From Balamuthia mandrillaris (taxonomy: Eukaryota > Discosea > Longamoebia > Balamuthiidae): DNA of 34,954 nucleotides. The position numbers and the translations under genes were made by a program. Positions within the stretch are counted from its first letter, which is position 1; each line of letters begins with the position of its first letter. Location of the stretch: the NCBI GenBank assembly GCA_031835245.1, contig JAVKOQ010000466.1, forward strand, positions 1 through 34,954, given 5' to 3'. A model generated the notes under the pieces. The model did no database searches. It was given only the letters and a program-made list of their open reading frames with translations, and was not told where the DNA came from. This document shows positions 1 through 10,222 of this stretch, piece after piece.

Positions 1-1336
1 AAATCTATTTTCTTTGCTTTGCCGCTCTCTGCCAAAAACGAAATTGCCTGATCCATCCTATAACAATCACATGAAATCAGTTTCTTTCTATCTCGCTTAA
101 GCCATTTCAAGAGAAGAAGAAGAAGAAGAACAAGAAGAAGAAGAAGAAGATGCAGAAGAAGAACAACAAGAAGAAGAAGAAGAAGAAGAAGAAGAAGAAG
201 AAGAAGAAAGAAGAACAAGAAGAACAAGAAGAACAAGAAGAAGATGCAGAAGAAGAAGAAGAAGAAGAAGAAGAAGAAGAAGAAGAAGAAGAAGAAGAAG
301 AAGAAGAAGAAAGAAGAGTAGCTAATATATACCCTCCGCTCTCCATTCCGATGTAACGTTCGCATTTGCAAGAAATGTCAGCAAGCCTTGCTTTGGCAAT
401 GGAAACGGGTGCAGCGGCGGAGGCTTCTTGTTGACCTTTCGAGATGAAGTCCTTGGCAAAAGTGATACCTAAAGTGGAGGCGCACACCAGAGCAGACGAG
501 GAAGATAAACCGGAACCCTTTTTTTCATAAGAAGAAAAAGGCTATCATTGAACAAGTTCAAGAACAAAGGGATACACAAAGAAATGAAATAAAGAGAGGA
601 ATGAATACGAACAAAAAAGAGAAGAAACTATAATAACGTACGATAGGGACAGTGCCATGCACCATGATATCCAAAGAGAAGTCCAGCTTGGCCTTCTCTC
701 CCTCCTTCTCTTGTTGGTGCTCAATGACGCCTCTGCAGCCGGCCAAAAAATAGTTGGACCAGTCGTGTCGGCTGGGGTCCGGTCGAGCGGTCGCGAAAGA
801 GAGGCCAGAGCGAGCAGCGAACCGCTCTTCGTCCATGTTGGCGAGGTTTACCTTTCCTTCTTCTTCTTGGGAGGAAGGGGCGGCGGCCGCGATGGCGAGA
901 ATGGTGTCGTGCTTGTCGAGTGCCATCGGCAACACACCATAGCCACTGTAGTCGATGTGTTCGCCTATTCAGGGAGAGCAACAAAAGAGCAAAGAGAGAG
1001 GAAGAGAGAGAGAGCAAGAGATGAACAAAAAAAGGAATAAGAAATCAGACAGGGAGAGAACAACGATGACAAAGAAAGAAGATAGAACCTATCAAGTTGA
1101 CTCGTCCAGGAGCACGAGCGAAGAAGTGAGGGGCGCGACCGTCATATCTATCCCTAAAAGCCTTTTCTAAAGCAGAATATCTGATAGCGATGATAAAAAT
1201 CAGATTCTAGCACATGAAAAAGCCAGGAATTTTTTTAAAAAATGCTGAACCTTGCATGAACGGCTTCCAGCTCTTCCTGTTCAAAATCATAAATCTGCTT
1301 CAGCTCACGGCACACCGGCGGGAAGTCTGTTTGCAT
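1..1336 (-). CDS. Galactokinase-family GHMP sugar kinase (GALK1/GALK2-like), 3' end cut by window edge
   Basis: Cytosolic GHMP kinase that phosphorylates galactose or N-acetylgalactosamine with ATP. Exons read on the minus strand are 1336-1251, 1180-1089, 964-642, 517-333 and 57-1, and the phases fit at each join. Visible family motifs are the signature GRVNLIGEHIDY, split across an intron near residue 59, then VLPMALD, the GHMP phosphate loop (GSGLSSSSAL, about residue 168), and ESGGMDQAIS, whose Asp (about residue 231) matches the catalytic base. About 247 residues are present, and the C-terminal half lies beyond base 1. The start at 1336 is the first ATG and gives an ordinary GALK N-terminus. 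The intron at 58-332 is filled by a GAA/TTC repeat, and the exon 4 acceptor sits behind an A-run instead of pyrimidines. GALK2 (GalNAc kinase) seems slightly more likely than GALK1, but the substrate cannot be settled from this half. Confidence 0.9.
111..316. repeat. (GAA)n-rich imperfect microsatellite in galactokinase intron 4
   Basis: About 200 bases of near-pure GAA with scattered GCA and CAA interruptions lie inside the last visible intron of the galactokinase gene. The sense strand reads TTC/CTT, so the tract also serves as a very long pyrimidine stretch before the acceptor at 58. The poly-Ser and poly-Glu reading frames across it are only translated repeat. Confidence 0.95.
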
Positions 1337-1476
1337 CTCTCTCTTTTTCGCTGCCCTCTTTGTTTTTTGTTCGTCAAACTTTTCAATATTTATCATTCCA
1401 CCACCTTAAAAATTTCCTAATCAAGGCATTTTCGTCGACATTATCAACCTTAAAGGATAAATTATTCGAAAATACT

Positions 1477-2766
1477 TCACATTCTGTTCGTTTTATTTCT
1501 TAACGAAAGAGAAGCAGCGGGAGAGGAAGGAGAGGGATCTTCCTCCGCTTCTAGAAAACGACCCTTCTTCCATTCCCGAGGATTGCCCACCAGGTCCATG
1601 CACCCTTCCATAGCATCCGCTGGGTCGCCCTCCCCTTCGTTGTGTTCCGTCAAAGAAGGCACAGCGTGAAACGGAGAAAAAGGAGTTGAAGAAGAAGAAG
1701 AAGCAGTCGCATCTCTTTGTTCAAAAGGGTTCAAGGTGTTGTGGTTGCTTGGCGTGGGATTGAAAAGCAAATCAAAGAAAGGCCGCTTTTTGGGGATGGC
1801 TGTATTCTTTCTGTTGTTGCTGCTGGCGGTGCGTGGCCTTGAGTGCGGTCGTTGGTTCCTTTGCGTTTGTTGTTGTTGTAGTCGAGGAGATGGAGAAGTC
1901 GAGGCAGAAAAAGAATTTACAAGAAAAGTAGAAGATGAAGAAAACGATGAAGGATGTTGTTGTACTTGTTGAGGCGGTTGAAAGGAAAATGCAGCAGATG
2001 AAGAAGCTGAAGAGGAAGGAAAAGAACTGGAGGAAGAAGCTGACGATGTGGAAGAAGAGGTACCATGTAAGCTAAGATGCTCCATGCCCACCAAAGAAGA
2101 CGAAGAGGAAGAGGAGGTAGGCGGAAGGGGTCTATTGTGAGTAAAAGGTTGATTCGTTGTTGTGGGAGTTGCTGCGCCGCCGCCAAAAGAAAACGTGTTG
2201 GCGGTTGTTCCTCCTGTGTTGGTGTTGATGTTGTGACGTTGGTTCGACCTCTTATCTTTTCCTTTGGCGCTCCTACGCCCCCTATCCTTGGGTCCTTCCT
2301 CTTCCAACCACGCATTTCCTTCGTCCTCCTCCTCCTCCTCTTCCTCTTCTCCTCCTTCCTCAAACTCCTCCGCTTCCTCTTCCGCCTCCTCCTCTTCCCC
2401 ATGAGCAGGGACATGAGGGGGCATAGCAACACCATGCACTCCCATTCTGACACTCTCCAGGCCCACAAGCTCCTGTTCCTGATCCCGTATGGTGGCCAAG
2501 GTCCTGCTGCGTATGAACTCCTTGATGGAGTCTATCCTCAGTGTGGCGTGATGTTGGTGCTCATTGTTCGCCCCTCTAGCCTCCAACCAACGCATGACCT
2601 CCTCCATGGCGTCGCAGTAGCCCTTCTTGAAAGCCAATTTCTCCTGGCGAAGGCTCATGATGTAGAGTTGGGTGAGGTGATTGGCCGCACCGCAAAAAGA
2701 CTCCCTTAGGGTCTTTTCGGGAGGTGGAGCTGTTGTTGTTGTGGTGTGGTTCGAGGAAGACGCCAT
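1477..2766 (-). CDS. HAPSTR1/C16orf72 (UPF0472, DUF4588)-like protein
   Basis: Single-exon 429-residue protein. Residues about 20-95 match the conserved core I recall from the human HAPSTR1 (C16orf72) family: a short helix containing CGAANHLTQLY, then LAFKKGYCDAMEEVMRWLEARG, then a basic segment IDSIKEFIRSR. HAPSTR1 proteins dimerise, bind the ubiquitin ligase HUWE1 and act in stress signalling in the nucleus and cytoplasm. The rest is low complexity: a Glu-rich run (about 120-155), a basic patch, and long Ser, Thr and Gln tracts. The C-terminus ends in a short basic motif (RNKTNRM), recalling the basic tail of the animal proteins. The ATG at 2766 follows a stop-rich leader and is the first in frame. 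Assignment rests on motif memory, not a search; otherwise it is an uncharacterised Ser/Glu-rich protein. Confidence 0.55.
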   Translation of the reverse strand: MASSSNHTTTTTAPPPEKTLRESFCGAANHLTQLYIMSLRQEKLAFKKGYCDAMEEVMRWLEARGANNEHQHHATLRIDSIKEFIRSRTLATIRDQEQELVGLESVRMGVHGVAMPPHVPAHGEEEEAEEEAEEFEEGGEEEEEEEEDEGNAWLEEEGPKDRGRRSAKGKDKRSNQRHNINTNTGGTTANTFSFGGGAATPTTTNQPFTHNRPLPPTSSSSSSSLVGMEHLSLHGTSSSTSSASSSSSFPSSSASSSAAFSFQPPQQVQQHPSSFSSSSTFLVNSFSASTSPSPRLQQQQTQRNQRPHSRPRTASSNNRKNTAIPKKRPFFDLLFNPTPSNHNTLNPFEQRDATASSSSSTPFSPFHAVPSLTEHNEGEGDPADAMEGCMDLVGNPREWKKGRFLEAEEDPSPSSPAASLSLRNKTNRM

Positions 2767-3384
2767 GACGCCACTCTATTATTATTATCACTGGACACAC
2801 ACAGACACACCCAACAAATATTTTTTTGTTTGAATGCAACAAAAAGTCCAAAAGATTTGGAGAGAGAGAGAGAGAAAAAGTAGCAGTGAGCTCATACCCA
2901 AAAACTTCCAATCTTTGAAAGAAGAAAGGCCTGAAGGTGGTGCAAAGAAAAATACATACCTTTTCCCGCTTGGTTTTTCTTTTTCTTTTTCTTATTTTTT
3001 GTTTCAAACCCCCCCCAAAAAAAAAACTCCCCGTATGGTTCGGGATCCACAAGCCTTTTTTTTTTGTTTGTTTGAAGACTGTGTTTTGGGCCTCTGAATA
3101 GTGTTCCTTCTAATTTCTTTCTTTGCTTTTCTTTCGCTATGTTTTTTTTTTCCCGCTACTCGTTGCAACGGTCAGGGCTGGAAGTAGGAGAGTAGCCTTT
3201 CTGAAATTTCCAAATTCCCGATCTCATCGATGATAAGAAAAAATTCGGGTCGATCGGCGAAAAGTAAAGTGTTACATCAACATTTCCTAATTTATGTATA
3301 GATTGCATCAGCTAGGGAGGAAGAAAAAACCATGACCAAAGGCAAAGTTTGTTCAAGTTTTCCCCCCACGCATGCGTGTGTTGC
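2767..3384. other. Intergenic region between the AIM24-like gene and the HAPSTR1-like gene
   Basis: This 618-base stretch should hold the 3' flank of the AIM24-like gene and the promoter of the HAPSTR1-like gene, both on the minus strand. It contains short A/T homopolymers, a GA run near 2861-2876, and C/A runs near 3010-3028. Open frames here are short and have simple-sequence composition. I see no gene, RNA or mobile element. Confidence 0.6.
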
Positions 3385-4276
3385 TCAGTCGTCGTCACCG
3401 AATAAACTGGAGAACCAACCGCCGCCTTCGCCCTCCTCGTCACCCTCGTCTTCCTCCTCTTCGTCTCCCCAGCCGCCTCTGCTCGCTTCTTTGTCCCCCC
3501 ATTTGTCTTCTTCTTCAGCTGGTGGCGCTTCTGGGTCACCACTGGCACCAGCTGCAGCACCAGCTCCTTTTGCTGCTGCTCCCTCCGCTCCTCCTGCTCC
3601 TCCTTCTCCTCCTCCACTGGAGGCAACTGGAGGAGGAGTGCCACCACCCATGCCTCCCATAGTGGCTGCCGCCAGCAGAGGCCCGTAGCCTCCTCCACCT
3701 GGACTAAGGCGATAGGCTAGTGCATCCACGAACTTATCAAACGGCAAACTTTGAATCCAGACAGTTCCTTTGTTTTGGGTTTGGAGAAGGCAATGATTAA
3801 GAAAAGAGGAGAAAGAGAAGACAATAAAAAGAGTTTGAGTACGCACCAGGTCCCTTCAGTGTTGAGAAGAAGAGTCCCTCTCCTCCGAATATGAGATTCT
3901 TTCCACCTTTGATCAGCTCGACATCAAAGTCAATGGTGGACTCAAAGGCCACAAGGGAACCAGCGGATACGCGCATGACCTCTCCCTCCGCGAGGGTACG
4001 TTTAATGATGGATCCACCCCCTTTGGCCAAGACCAAACCGTTTCCAACTAGCTTTTGGAGGATGAAGCCCTCACCGCCGAAGAAACCGGATGTGAAGCTT
4101 TTGGTGAAGTGCATTTCAATGTCCACTTCTTTGGAGCCACATAAGAAGGCCCCTTTTTGGCAGATAAGTTGAGAGTTGTGGTCACGCAGCCGAAAAGGGA
4201 TGATCTTAGTTGGATAGTTGGAGCCTAGTTGCGGTTAGTTAGGCATGGAAAACGTTTAGAGAAGAGGAGAAGAGAA

Positions 4277-4340
<64 letters not shown>

Positions 4341-5092
4341 TTACCAAAGCCAACACGAGCGACTTTGCTGCCGGTGTTGTTAAAGTCGGTGACAAAGAAG
4401 CTCTCTCCGGTCATATAACGGGCAACGGCCTTGCCCACGCCTCCGCCGGTCTGCGTGTCCATCTCCACCCCCTCGCTCATCCATACCAAAGAGCCCACTT
4501 CCGCACGAATACTCTCACCTGGCGCTATGTCCACCTAGTCACAAGGGACGCTTTCGTTAGCGTACTTACAAAAGAAGTAGAGAAAAACAAAGAGCGAGAT
4601 ACGCACTTCCACACTTTGGTTCTCGTGACCAATCACCTTGTAGGGGAACATACCATCGCCCCTGAGGTCGGACTGCAGTTGAACGGCAGAGAGGGTGTAG
4701 TCCTGGCTCAGTCCGGTCTCTTTGGGAGTGTGAACGGCCAACGCTTGCTGTGCGGCGGAAGAGGAGGTGGTTGTCTCAGCCCGTTGTGATTGTGGTTGAG
4801 GTTCTTCTTCCTCTTCTACTGCTCCCTCTTCCCCCCGTTCATTCACCTTTTTGCCAGCCGCGGACGTCGAGAACATGCTTCTGAGGCGAGCGCGTCGCGA
4901 GGAGGACAAGGGCACAGCGGAGGAGGAGAAGCAAGCCCCCGGCGAGCGAGGGAGGGCCGAGAGGGAGGGGACGGTCCTACGTGTCCTGGTGGTGGACAGG
5001 AACCAAAGCCTTGCCTCCTTCGCACAGGCCCGCATCAGTGGCCTCCCAGAGGAGGAGGAGGCGCAAAACACGAGGGAGGTCCTCCTGTTCAT
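3385..5092 (-). CDS. AIM24 / TIGR00266-family protein, probably mitochondrial
   Basis: Four exons (5092-4607, 4534-4345, 4224-3847, 3767-3385) give 478 residues. The first 80 residues are rich in Arg, Ser and Ala and lack acids, as in a mitochondrial presequence. Residues about 150-375 form the AIM24 beta-sandwich fold: FPYKVIGHENQSVEVDIAPG, then RAEVGSLVWM, GGEGFILQKLVGNG, and the closing LKGPGTVWIQSLPF typical of bacterial TIGR00266 proteins. In yeast, AIM24 supports inner-membrane and MICOS integrity; no enzyme activity is established. The C-terminus carries an added Gly/Ala/Pro-rich stretch and an acidic tail ending WFSSLFGDDD, about 90 residues beyond the usual family end. Intron 2 carries a pure (GA)n tract. 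The gene is divergent from the SMP-domain gene. Confidence 0.88.
4277..4338. repeat. (GA)n microsatellite in AIM24-like intron 2
   Basis: About 60 bases of pure GA lie directly after the donor of the second intron (GTAAGAC at 4344). In the sense direction the tract is (CT)n. Confidence 0.95.
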
Positions 5093-5629
5093 CTCTTGCT
5101 ACGCTTTTTTTTTCTTTTTGCGCTACGCTTTAAACAGCACAAACCCTTCAGCACGGTTGCAAAATTGCAGCACCTTTGCTGCTGGACCCAAAATTCCAGG
5201 AAAGATCAAATGACATCATCATAGCAGAACAAATCCCGATCAGGGAGACGATTTCCTTTTTTCGGCCATCCGTTGGATCGGCCGTTCAAACCCTCCCCGC
5301 CGCTTTTCATCGGTTTCTACGATTGGGATGGGCGGAAAAAGCGCGGACACGACAGACAGGAAAGCGGAGTGCACCGAGAATTTCGAGCGGGGTTTCCGCT
5401 TCTGCTCTCTCCCTGTCTTCCTCTCTTCTGGCTGCCTGCCTGTGGTGGAGTGTGGTGGTCCTGTCACATCACAAAAAAACAACTAAACAACTGGTTGTTC
5501 TTTTTTTGTTGTTTGAAACATTTGACAAAAGCAAAGCGTCATCGGTGGAGGAGGTAACTCTATGATACTCTGCCTCTGCCTCTCTCTCTTCTCTCTTGTT
5601 TGAATCTCATCTGTTCTCTTCTTTCTTCT

Positions 5630-5661
<32 letters not shown>

Positions 5662-5723
5662 TTCTCTTGCTCCTTATTTATTTTGTTTTTTTCTTGCAGG
5701 AGTAACAAACAAACAAACGAAAG
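5093..5723. promoter_or_regulatory. Divergent promoter region between AIM24-like and SMP-domain genes, with a likely 5' UTR intron
   Basis: The two starts are 631 bases apart and point away from each other. A 10-base word GCTACGCTTT occurs twice near the AIM24 start (5098 and 5122). A palindrome-like ATGACATCATCAT at 5210-5222 resembles a bZIP (CRE/AP-1 type) half-site pair. On the plus strand a donor-like GAG|GTAACT at 5553/5554 pairs with a pyrimidine-rich acceptor TTCTTGCAG ending at 5699. This suggests a 146-base 5' UTR intron, containing a (CT)n run, 24 bases before the SMP ATG. The intron is inference from splice signals only. Confidence 0.5.
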
Positions 5724-8712
5724 ATGATGAGGCTGAGCGGAAGGCTGCGTAAAGAAGAGAAGAAAGCCAAAGGAGAGAAGGGCGGCTCCACTCGCGCTCC
5801 CTCTCCTTCCTCCTCTCCTCCGCCCTCCACTCCCAACGATGGTTCTGAGGCCTCTTCCACGAAGAAGAAGGAGAAGAAGAGCTTCCTCCCGCCTGCGTTG
5901 GAGGTGCTCCTCTACAAGCCCATGTACCTCTGCGTGGTCATGCTGAGCCTGACCTACTTTGTGGCTTGGCTGGGCTTCCATTTCCTGTGGCTCATCGTGC
6001 TGGTGGCCATCGCGTTTCAGTGGTCGGAGATCCTCACCACCTGGACTGTCAGAAGGGCACTCAAGCAACAACAAGACGAATTCTTCCAAAAGGTTTGTTG
6101 GTTGGTTGGTCTTTTGTTTGGTGTGCTTCGTATTAACGCTACTGTTCAACAGTATTGGCCAGAGTCAGAGAGCGTGCATTGGATTAATGCTATCCTCGAG
6201 AAGGTCTGGCAGAACGAAAGCAAGTTCATTGCCAGCTTCTTGGTAGAGAAGATTTCTCCGGTGCTCAAGCAAAAGCAGCCGCCTCAGCTGGTATGATGTT
6301 GTTTCTTCATTCAGTGGTTTTTGAGCCAACCTCTCTCTGCTCTCTCTCTCTCTCTCTCTCGCTCACTGTCTCTCTCACACTCTTTTCTTTCTTTCTCTCG
6401 CTCTCTCTCCCTCCTTATTGCTTACCATATCACTCATTTGTTTGTTATTGGAACAATAATAGCAAGATATTGGCTTTCAGGAGGTGAACTTGGGAAGCAT
6501 TGCACCAACGTTGCATGACATTTGTGTCCACAAAACAACTGCTGATACTTTGGTTTGCTTCCTTTCTTTATTCTTATTTCCTTTGCTATTCTCATCATTG
6601 TTTTTTCCTCGATTGTGTTTGCCATCTTCCCTTTTGTTTGTTTTGGGAACAGACTTTGGATGTTAACATCAAGTTCATGAGCGACCTCGCTATCGTGGTC
6701 TACGCCAAAATGGCCGCTGTGACAGTGCCTTTGCTCATCTCGGACCTTGTGTTCGACGGTAAGCTGCGTGTTCACTTGCAGATCATCGACAACAAGATCC
6801 CATTCGTGCGCATCATCCAGATTCAATTCTTGGAAGACCCTGAGATAGACGTTTGTGTGCGTCCCTTGAAAAGCGTTGCAGATGTAATGCAGGTAAGGAA
6901 TGAACTGTTCATGAGAGATCCGTGAAGAGATTTCTCACCTTCTGTTACTTACTTGCTTTTGTTACTTAGCTTCCGCTCATTAGCAAGTGGCTCAAGTCAT
7001 TAATCACAGAACAATTGGGCTTGCTTATGCTCTACCCTCGCTTCATTGAGATTAACTTGCCTGCCATTCTTAACATGGAAGAAGTCAAGGCTGAAGGTTT
7101 CTCTATCTCCCTTCCCTTCATCATTCTCCTCTCTTTCCTCTTGCGTTCATCTTAGCGGAAAAACTAACCATCGAAACTATTGGACCCAACAGAGAAAAGC
7201 GAAGGAGCCCAACATGCTAAAAGAACCTCATCTGACTGGCTGGTCTCCACCACCACCAAGCCGCTGCTCTCCAGCGGAAAGATGACGGTTAAAACCCTCA
7301 AGACCGCAACGGACTTAGGTGGCGCCGTCGGCAAGGGCATCGGCAGCGCAGGCAAGGGTATCGGTAGCGCGGGCATTGGCGTAACTACTGCCGCTGGCAA
7401 GGGAATTACCTCCTTTGGAGGCAGCATGGGTCGTGGATTTGGCAAAATGGGTCGCAGTCTCACCGGAGGCATGGGGCATCGCCACAAGTCCTCAGAGGGA
7501 GCAGAAACCGAGCCGATGGAAGATGTCGATTTCAACAACGAAGAGGAGAGTATGATTGATGGGCTGGAACGAAGCTCTGAAGGAGGAAGCTGGGGACAAG
7601 ATCCAATGGACTTTCTCAACGACGAACTGAACGAGTCCCAGCGGAGAGCCGTGGCGGAAGTGGAGGAAGCCAGAAAGAAAAAGGTGGAGCAGGAACAAAA
7701 GAAAAAGAAAAAGGGACTCTTTGGACGAGGAGGTCGTCCTTCTGTCAATGAGGAAGAGAATGGAGATGAAGGGCTCACTATTGAAGACGAGGATGCTGAG
7801 GGAGAAGAAGAAGCTCACGATGAGGAACAGAGGGCTCAGATGATTGCGGAGGCAGAAGCACACAAGAAGGGATGGATGCCCTCACCGGCCGATCACGTCA
7901 TCAAGGGCGTCGGTAATGTCGGCAAGGGCGTTGGTAACGTAGGCAAAGGCTTTGGCAAGGGCATCTCCAACGTGGGCAAAGGTATTGGCCACATCGCCAG
8001 AAGAGGAGATAAAGAGAAAACAGCTCCTTCTCCGACCAGCAGCAGTGAACATGTTCCCTCAGTGCAGCCTGTGGAAGAAAACAACAACCAACAAAAGCCA
8101 AAGAGCCCTCGTCATCGAACGAAATTGAATGAAGAAGGAAAAGCAAACGGCGCTGTAGAAGAAACTTTTTCTTCGACTGCTGTTCCTCCTATTCACATCA
8201 ACGTCGACGATGATAAGGAGGTGGACGATGACACGGGCGAGGAGAGCAGCAGTGCCCCCAGCAGCGCCACCAACAGCGGCACCAGAAGAAGAGAACCTTC
8301 AATCGACGTTCCTACCATAGAAACCTCGTCGTCATCGCCACGAAAAGAAAACAACACCTTGCAGACGATTGAAGAGGAGGACCACATTGCGACGAATGGC
8401 AGTCTCAAGCCCAAACACAGGCACAGGCTTTCTCTTCGTTCACCAAGGAAGAAGGGCTCTTCGGTGATGCCAGCCTCCGCTGCCATGGAGGAAGAGGACG
8501 GCAGCTACGGCGGCAGCAGCAGGAAGAAAGAGAAGAAGGAGAAGAAGGAGAAGAAGGAGAAGAAAAAGGAAAAGAAGGAACACTTGAAGAGAACCAGCTC
8601 CGCGACCGCAGGCGAGAAGGAGAAGGGAGACTCCCTGACGGCAAGCTTTGGCAAAGTGTTCAGGACGAAGAAGGACAAGGACACCGGCGCCGGCAAAGCG
8701 GAAGAGAAGTAA
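5724..8712 (+). CDS. SMP-domain lipid-transfer protein with membrane hairpin and Gly-rich repeats
   Basis: Six exons (5724-6092, 6153-6290, 6481-6552, 6653-6892, 6970-7096, 7193-8712) give 821 residues. Order: a basic Ser/Pro-rich N-terminus; a hydrophobic hairpin at about 55-105; an SMP (synaptotagmin-like, mitochondrial, lipid-binding) domain at about 124-310, marked by ESVHWINAILEKVW at its start and LMLYPRFIEINLP at its end; then a long hydrophilic C-terminus. This order is that of extended synaptotagmins and tricalbins, which tether the ER to other membranes and move lipids. No C2 domain is visible. Instead two Gly/Lys blocks (about 353-405 and 550-586) repeat patterns such as GKGIGSAGKGIG and VGNVGKGVGNVGKG, which could form lipid-packing amphipathic helices. 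The extreme C-terminus is very basic (KKEKKEKKEK). It starts at the first of two adjacent ATGs after a likely 5' UTR intron. Confidence 0.85.
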
Positions 8713-9063
8713 AACCAAAAGAAACGCACACACAGCAGCCAACATTTTTGTTTTTTCGTACATAGACACATTGCACAACACCAACTTAACTTTTTTTTTT
8801 TCTAATCTTAAATTTTTCTATTTAATTTTTTTTTTGTTGCATGATTAATAAAAATTGGACAAGATCCGCCCTTATTCAGTTACATTCGCTGTAATTACGA
8901 AACGGACCAATAGAAAATCAAAAATTGTGCTAAATTAGGATATCTTCACAGGATGTCGACAACAAGGACAAGCAACTGTTCTCTTCTGCAAAAAAAAAAA
9001 AAAAAAAAAGGACCGAAGAAGAAGAAAACGGCCGTTGAGCAGCAAAGCCCGTTTGGAAGGTAG

Positions 9064-9101
<38 letters not shown>

Positions 9102-9277
9102 ATGGAGAGACCTGTTGATTGAGGATCCTCTATTATTTATTTATTTTGTTTTTTATTTTCGAAGGAAGCGTTACTTTTTTTTTTGGCCCTATAGACGTAT
9201 CTTAAGATAAGCGTCGATTGAGAAAAAACCCCCCAGCAAGTGGTAAGCAGCAGAGGAGTGGGGATACCTGCCTCACA
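8713..9277. other. Intergenic region: 3' end of SMP gene and upstream region of PP2C-like gene
   Basis: An AATAAA signal at 8847-8852 lies about 135 bases after the SMP stop and should mark its polyadenylation. Further on are an A-run at 8991-9009, a (CT)n microsatellite at 9069-9099, and T-rich sequence before the PP2C-like ATG. No other gene is seen. Confidence 0.6.
9069..9099. repeat. (CT)n microsatellite upstream of the PP2C-like gene
   Basis: Pure CT dinucleotide tract on the plus strand, about 180 bases before the PP2C-like ATG. It may lie in the 5' UTR or in an undetected leader intron. Confidence 0.9.
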
Positions 9278-10183
9278 ATGGAAGGCGAACATGCTGGACG
9301 CCAGCGTTTATCCGACATGATTTCGGTTCGTTTTTCGGCTTCTTTCCTCTGTTTTGTTGGGGTGTTGTTAATCTGGTTTGAAAAAAAAAAAAAAAAACAG
9401 AGGCCAACACCAGGAAGTTCCCATCTTCCTCAGACAACAGAAGGCAACCTCAACTCCTCTTCTCCTTCGTCTACCACCGCCACTTCTTCCTCTTCTTCCA
9501 AAAACTCTGGCTCCACGATTGGAGGCAAGGGAGGAGGCAGTGGAGGTGTTGGCTCTCATTCAGACTCGCACATTCGGACGGTCAAGCCTTCCTCTTCAGC
9601 CAACAACAACAAGAAGGCGACCTCCTCCTCCACCTCCAGGAATCACAGAGAGTTTGAAGAAGGGCTCACCAAGCCAAAGAGGCGCCACCAGCGGGACAGC
9701 GGCCTCATCGACTTTGAAAAGCTGCTTGCCATGGAGTCCTCTGCTGCTCCCCACAAAGTGGATAAGAAAAAGTCCTCTTCTTCATCCTCATCTTCTTCCT
9801 CTGCTGCTGCTTCTTCTTCTTCTCATTCGCGACCATTTATTCCTTTTGTTTGGGGCACTTCCAAGAAGAACAAACCAAAGCGGGCGGATAAGCATCATAC
9901 CAATACATCAGCACCACCTCCAGAGAGAGAAGAAGAAGGAGGAGAGGCAGAGGGAAGAAATAACTTGCCTCATCCTCCACAGCCGACACACCGGCTGCCT
10001 GTTTCGCATTCTGCTCGGTTGGTGGCGATGGAGGGCAATCGGCCACCGTCCAACCCCACAACAACGGAGAGAAAGAGGTTGAGCGCAGAGCAGCTCGACC
10101 GGTTGAGCAAACGTAAGATACAAGTCTTGAAAAAGATGACCATTCGAATGAGTGTTGGAGGTTTGATCTCTTTCTCTCCATAA

Positions 10184-10222
<39 letters not shown>

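Noticed and set aside
107-487. Poly-Ser/poly-Phe and poly-Glu open frames across the left-end repeat
   Set aside because: They are translations of the GAA/TTC microsatellite; only 333-517 is a real galactokinase exon.
3200-3270. Possible C/D-box snoRNA-like words (GATGATAAG with a CTGA upstream)
   Set aside because: The box order and spacing do not fit a C/D snoRNA and no terminal stem is seen.
9218-9277. Extended N-terminus for the PP2C-like protein
   Set aside because: The frame opens from a TTG; the first ATG is at 9278.
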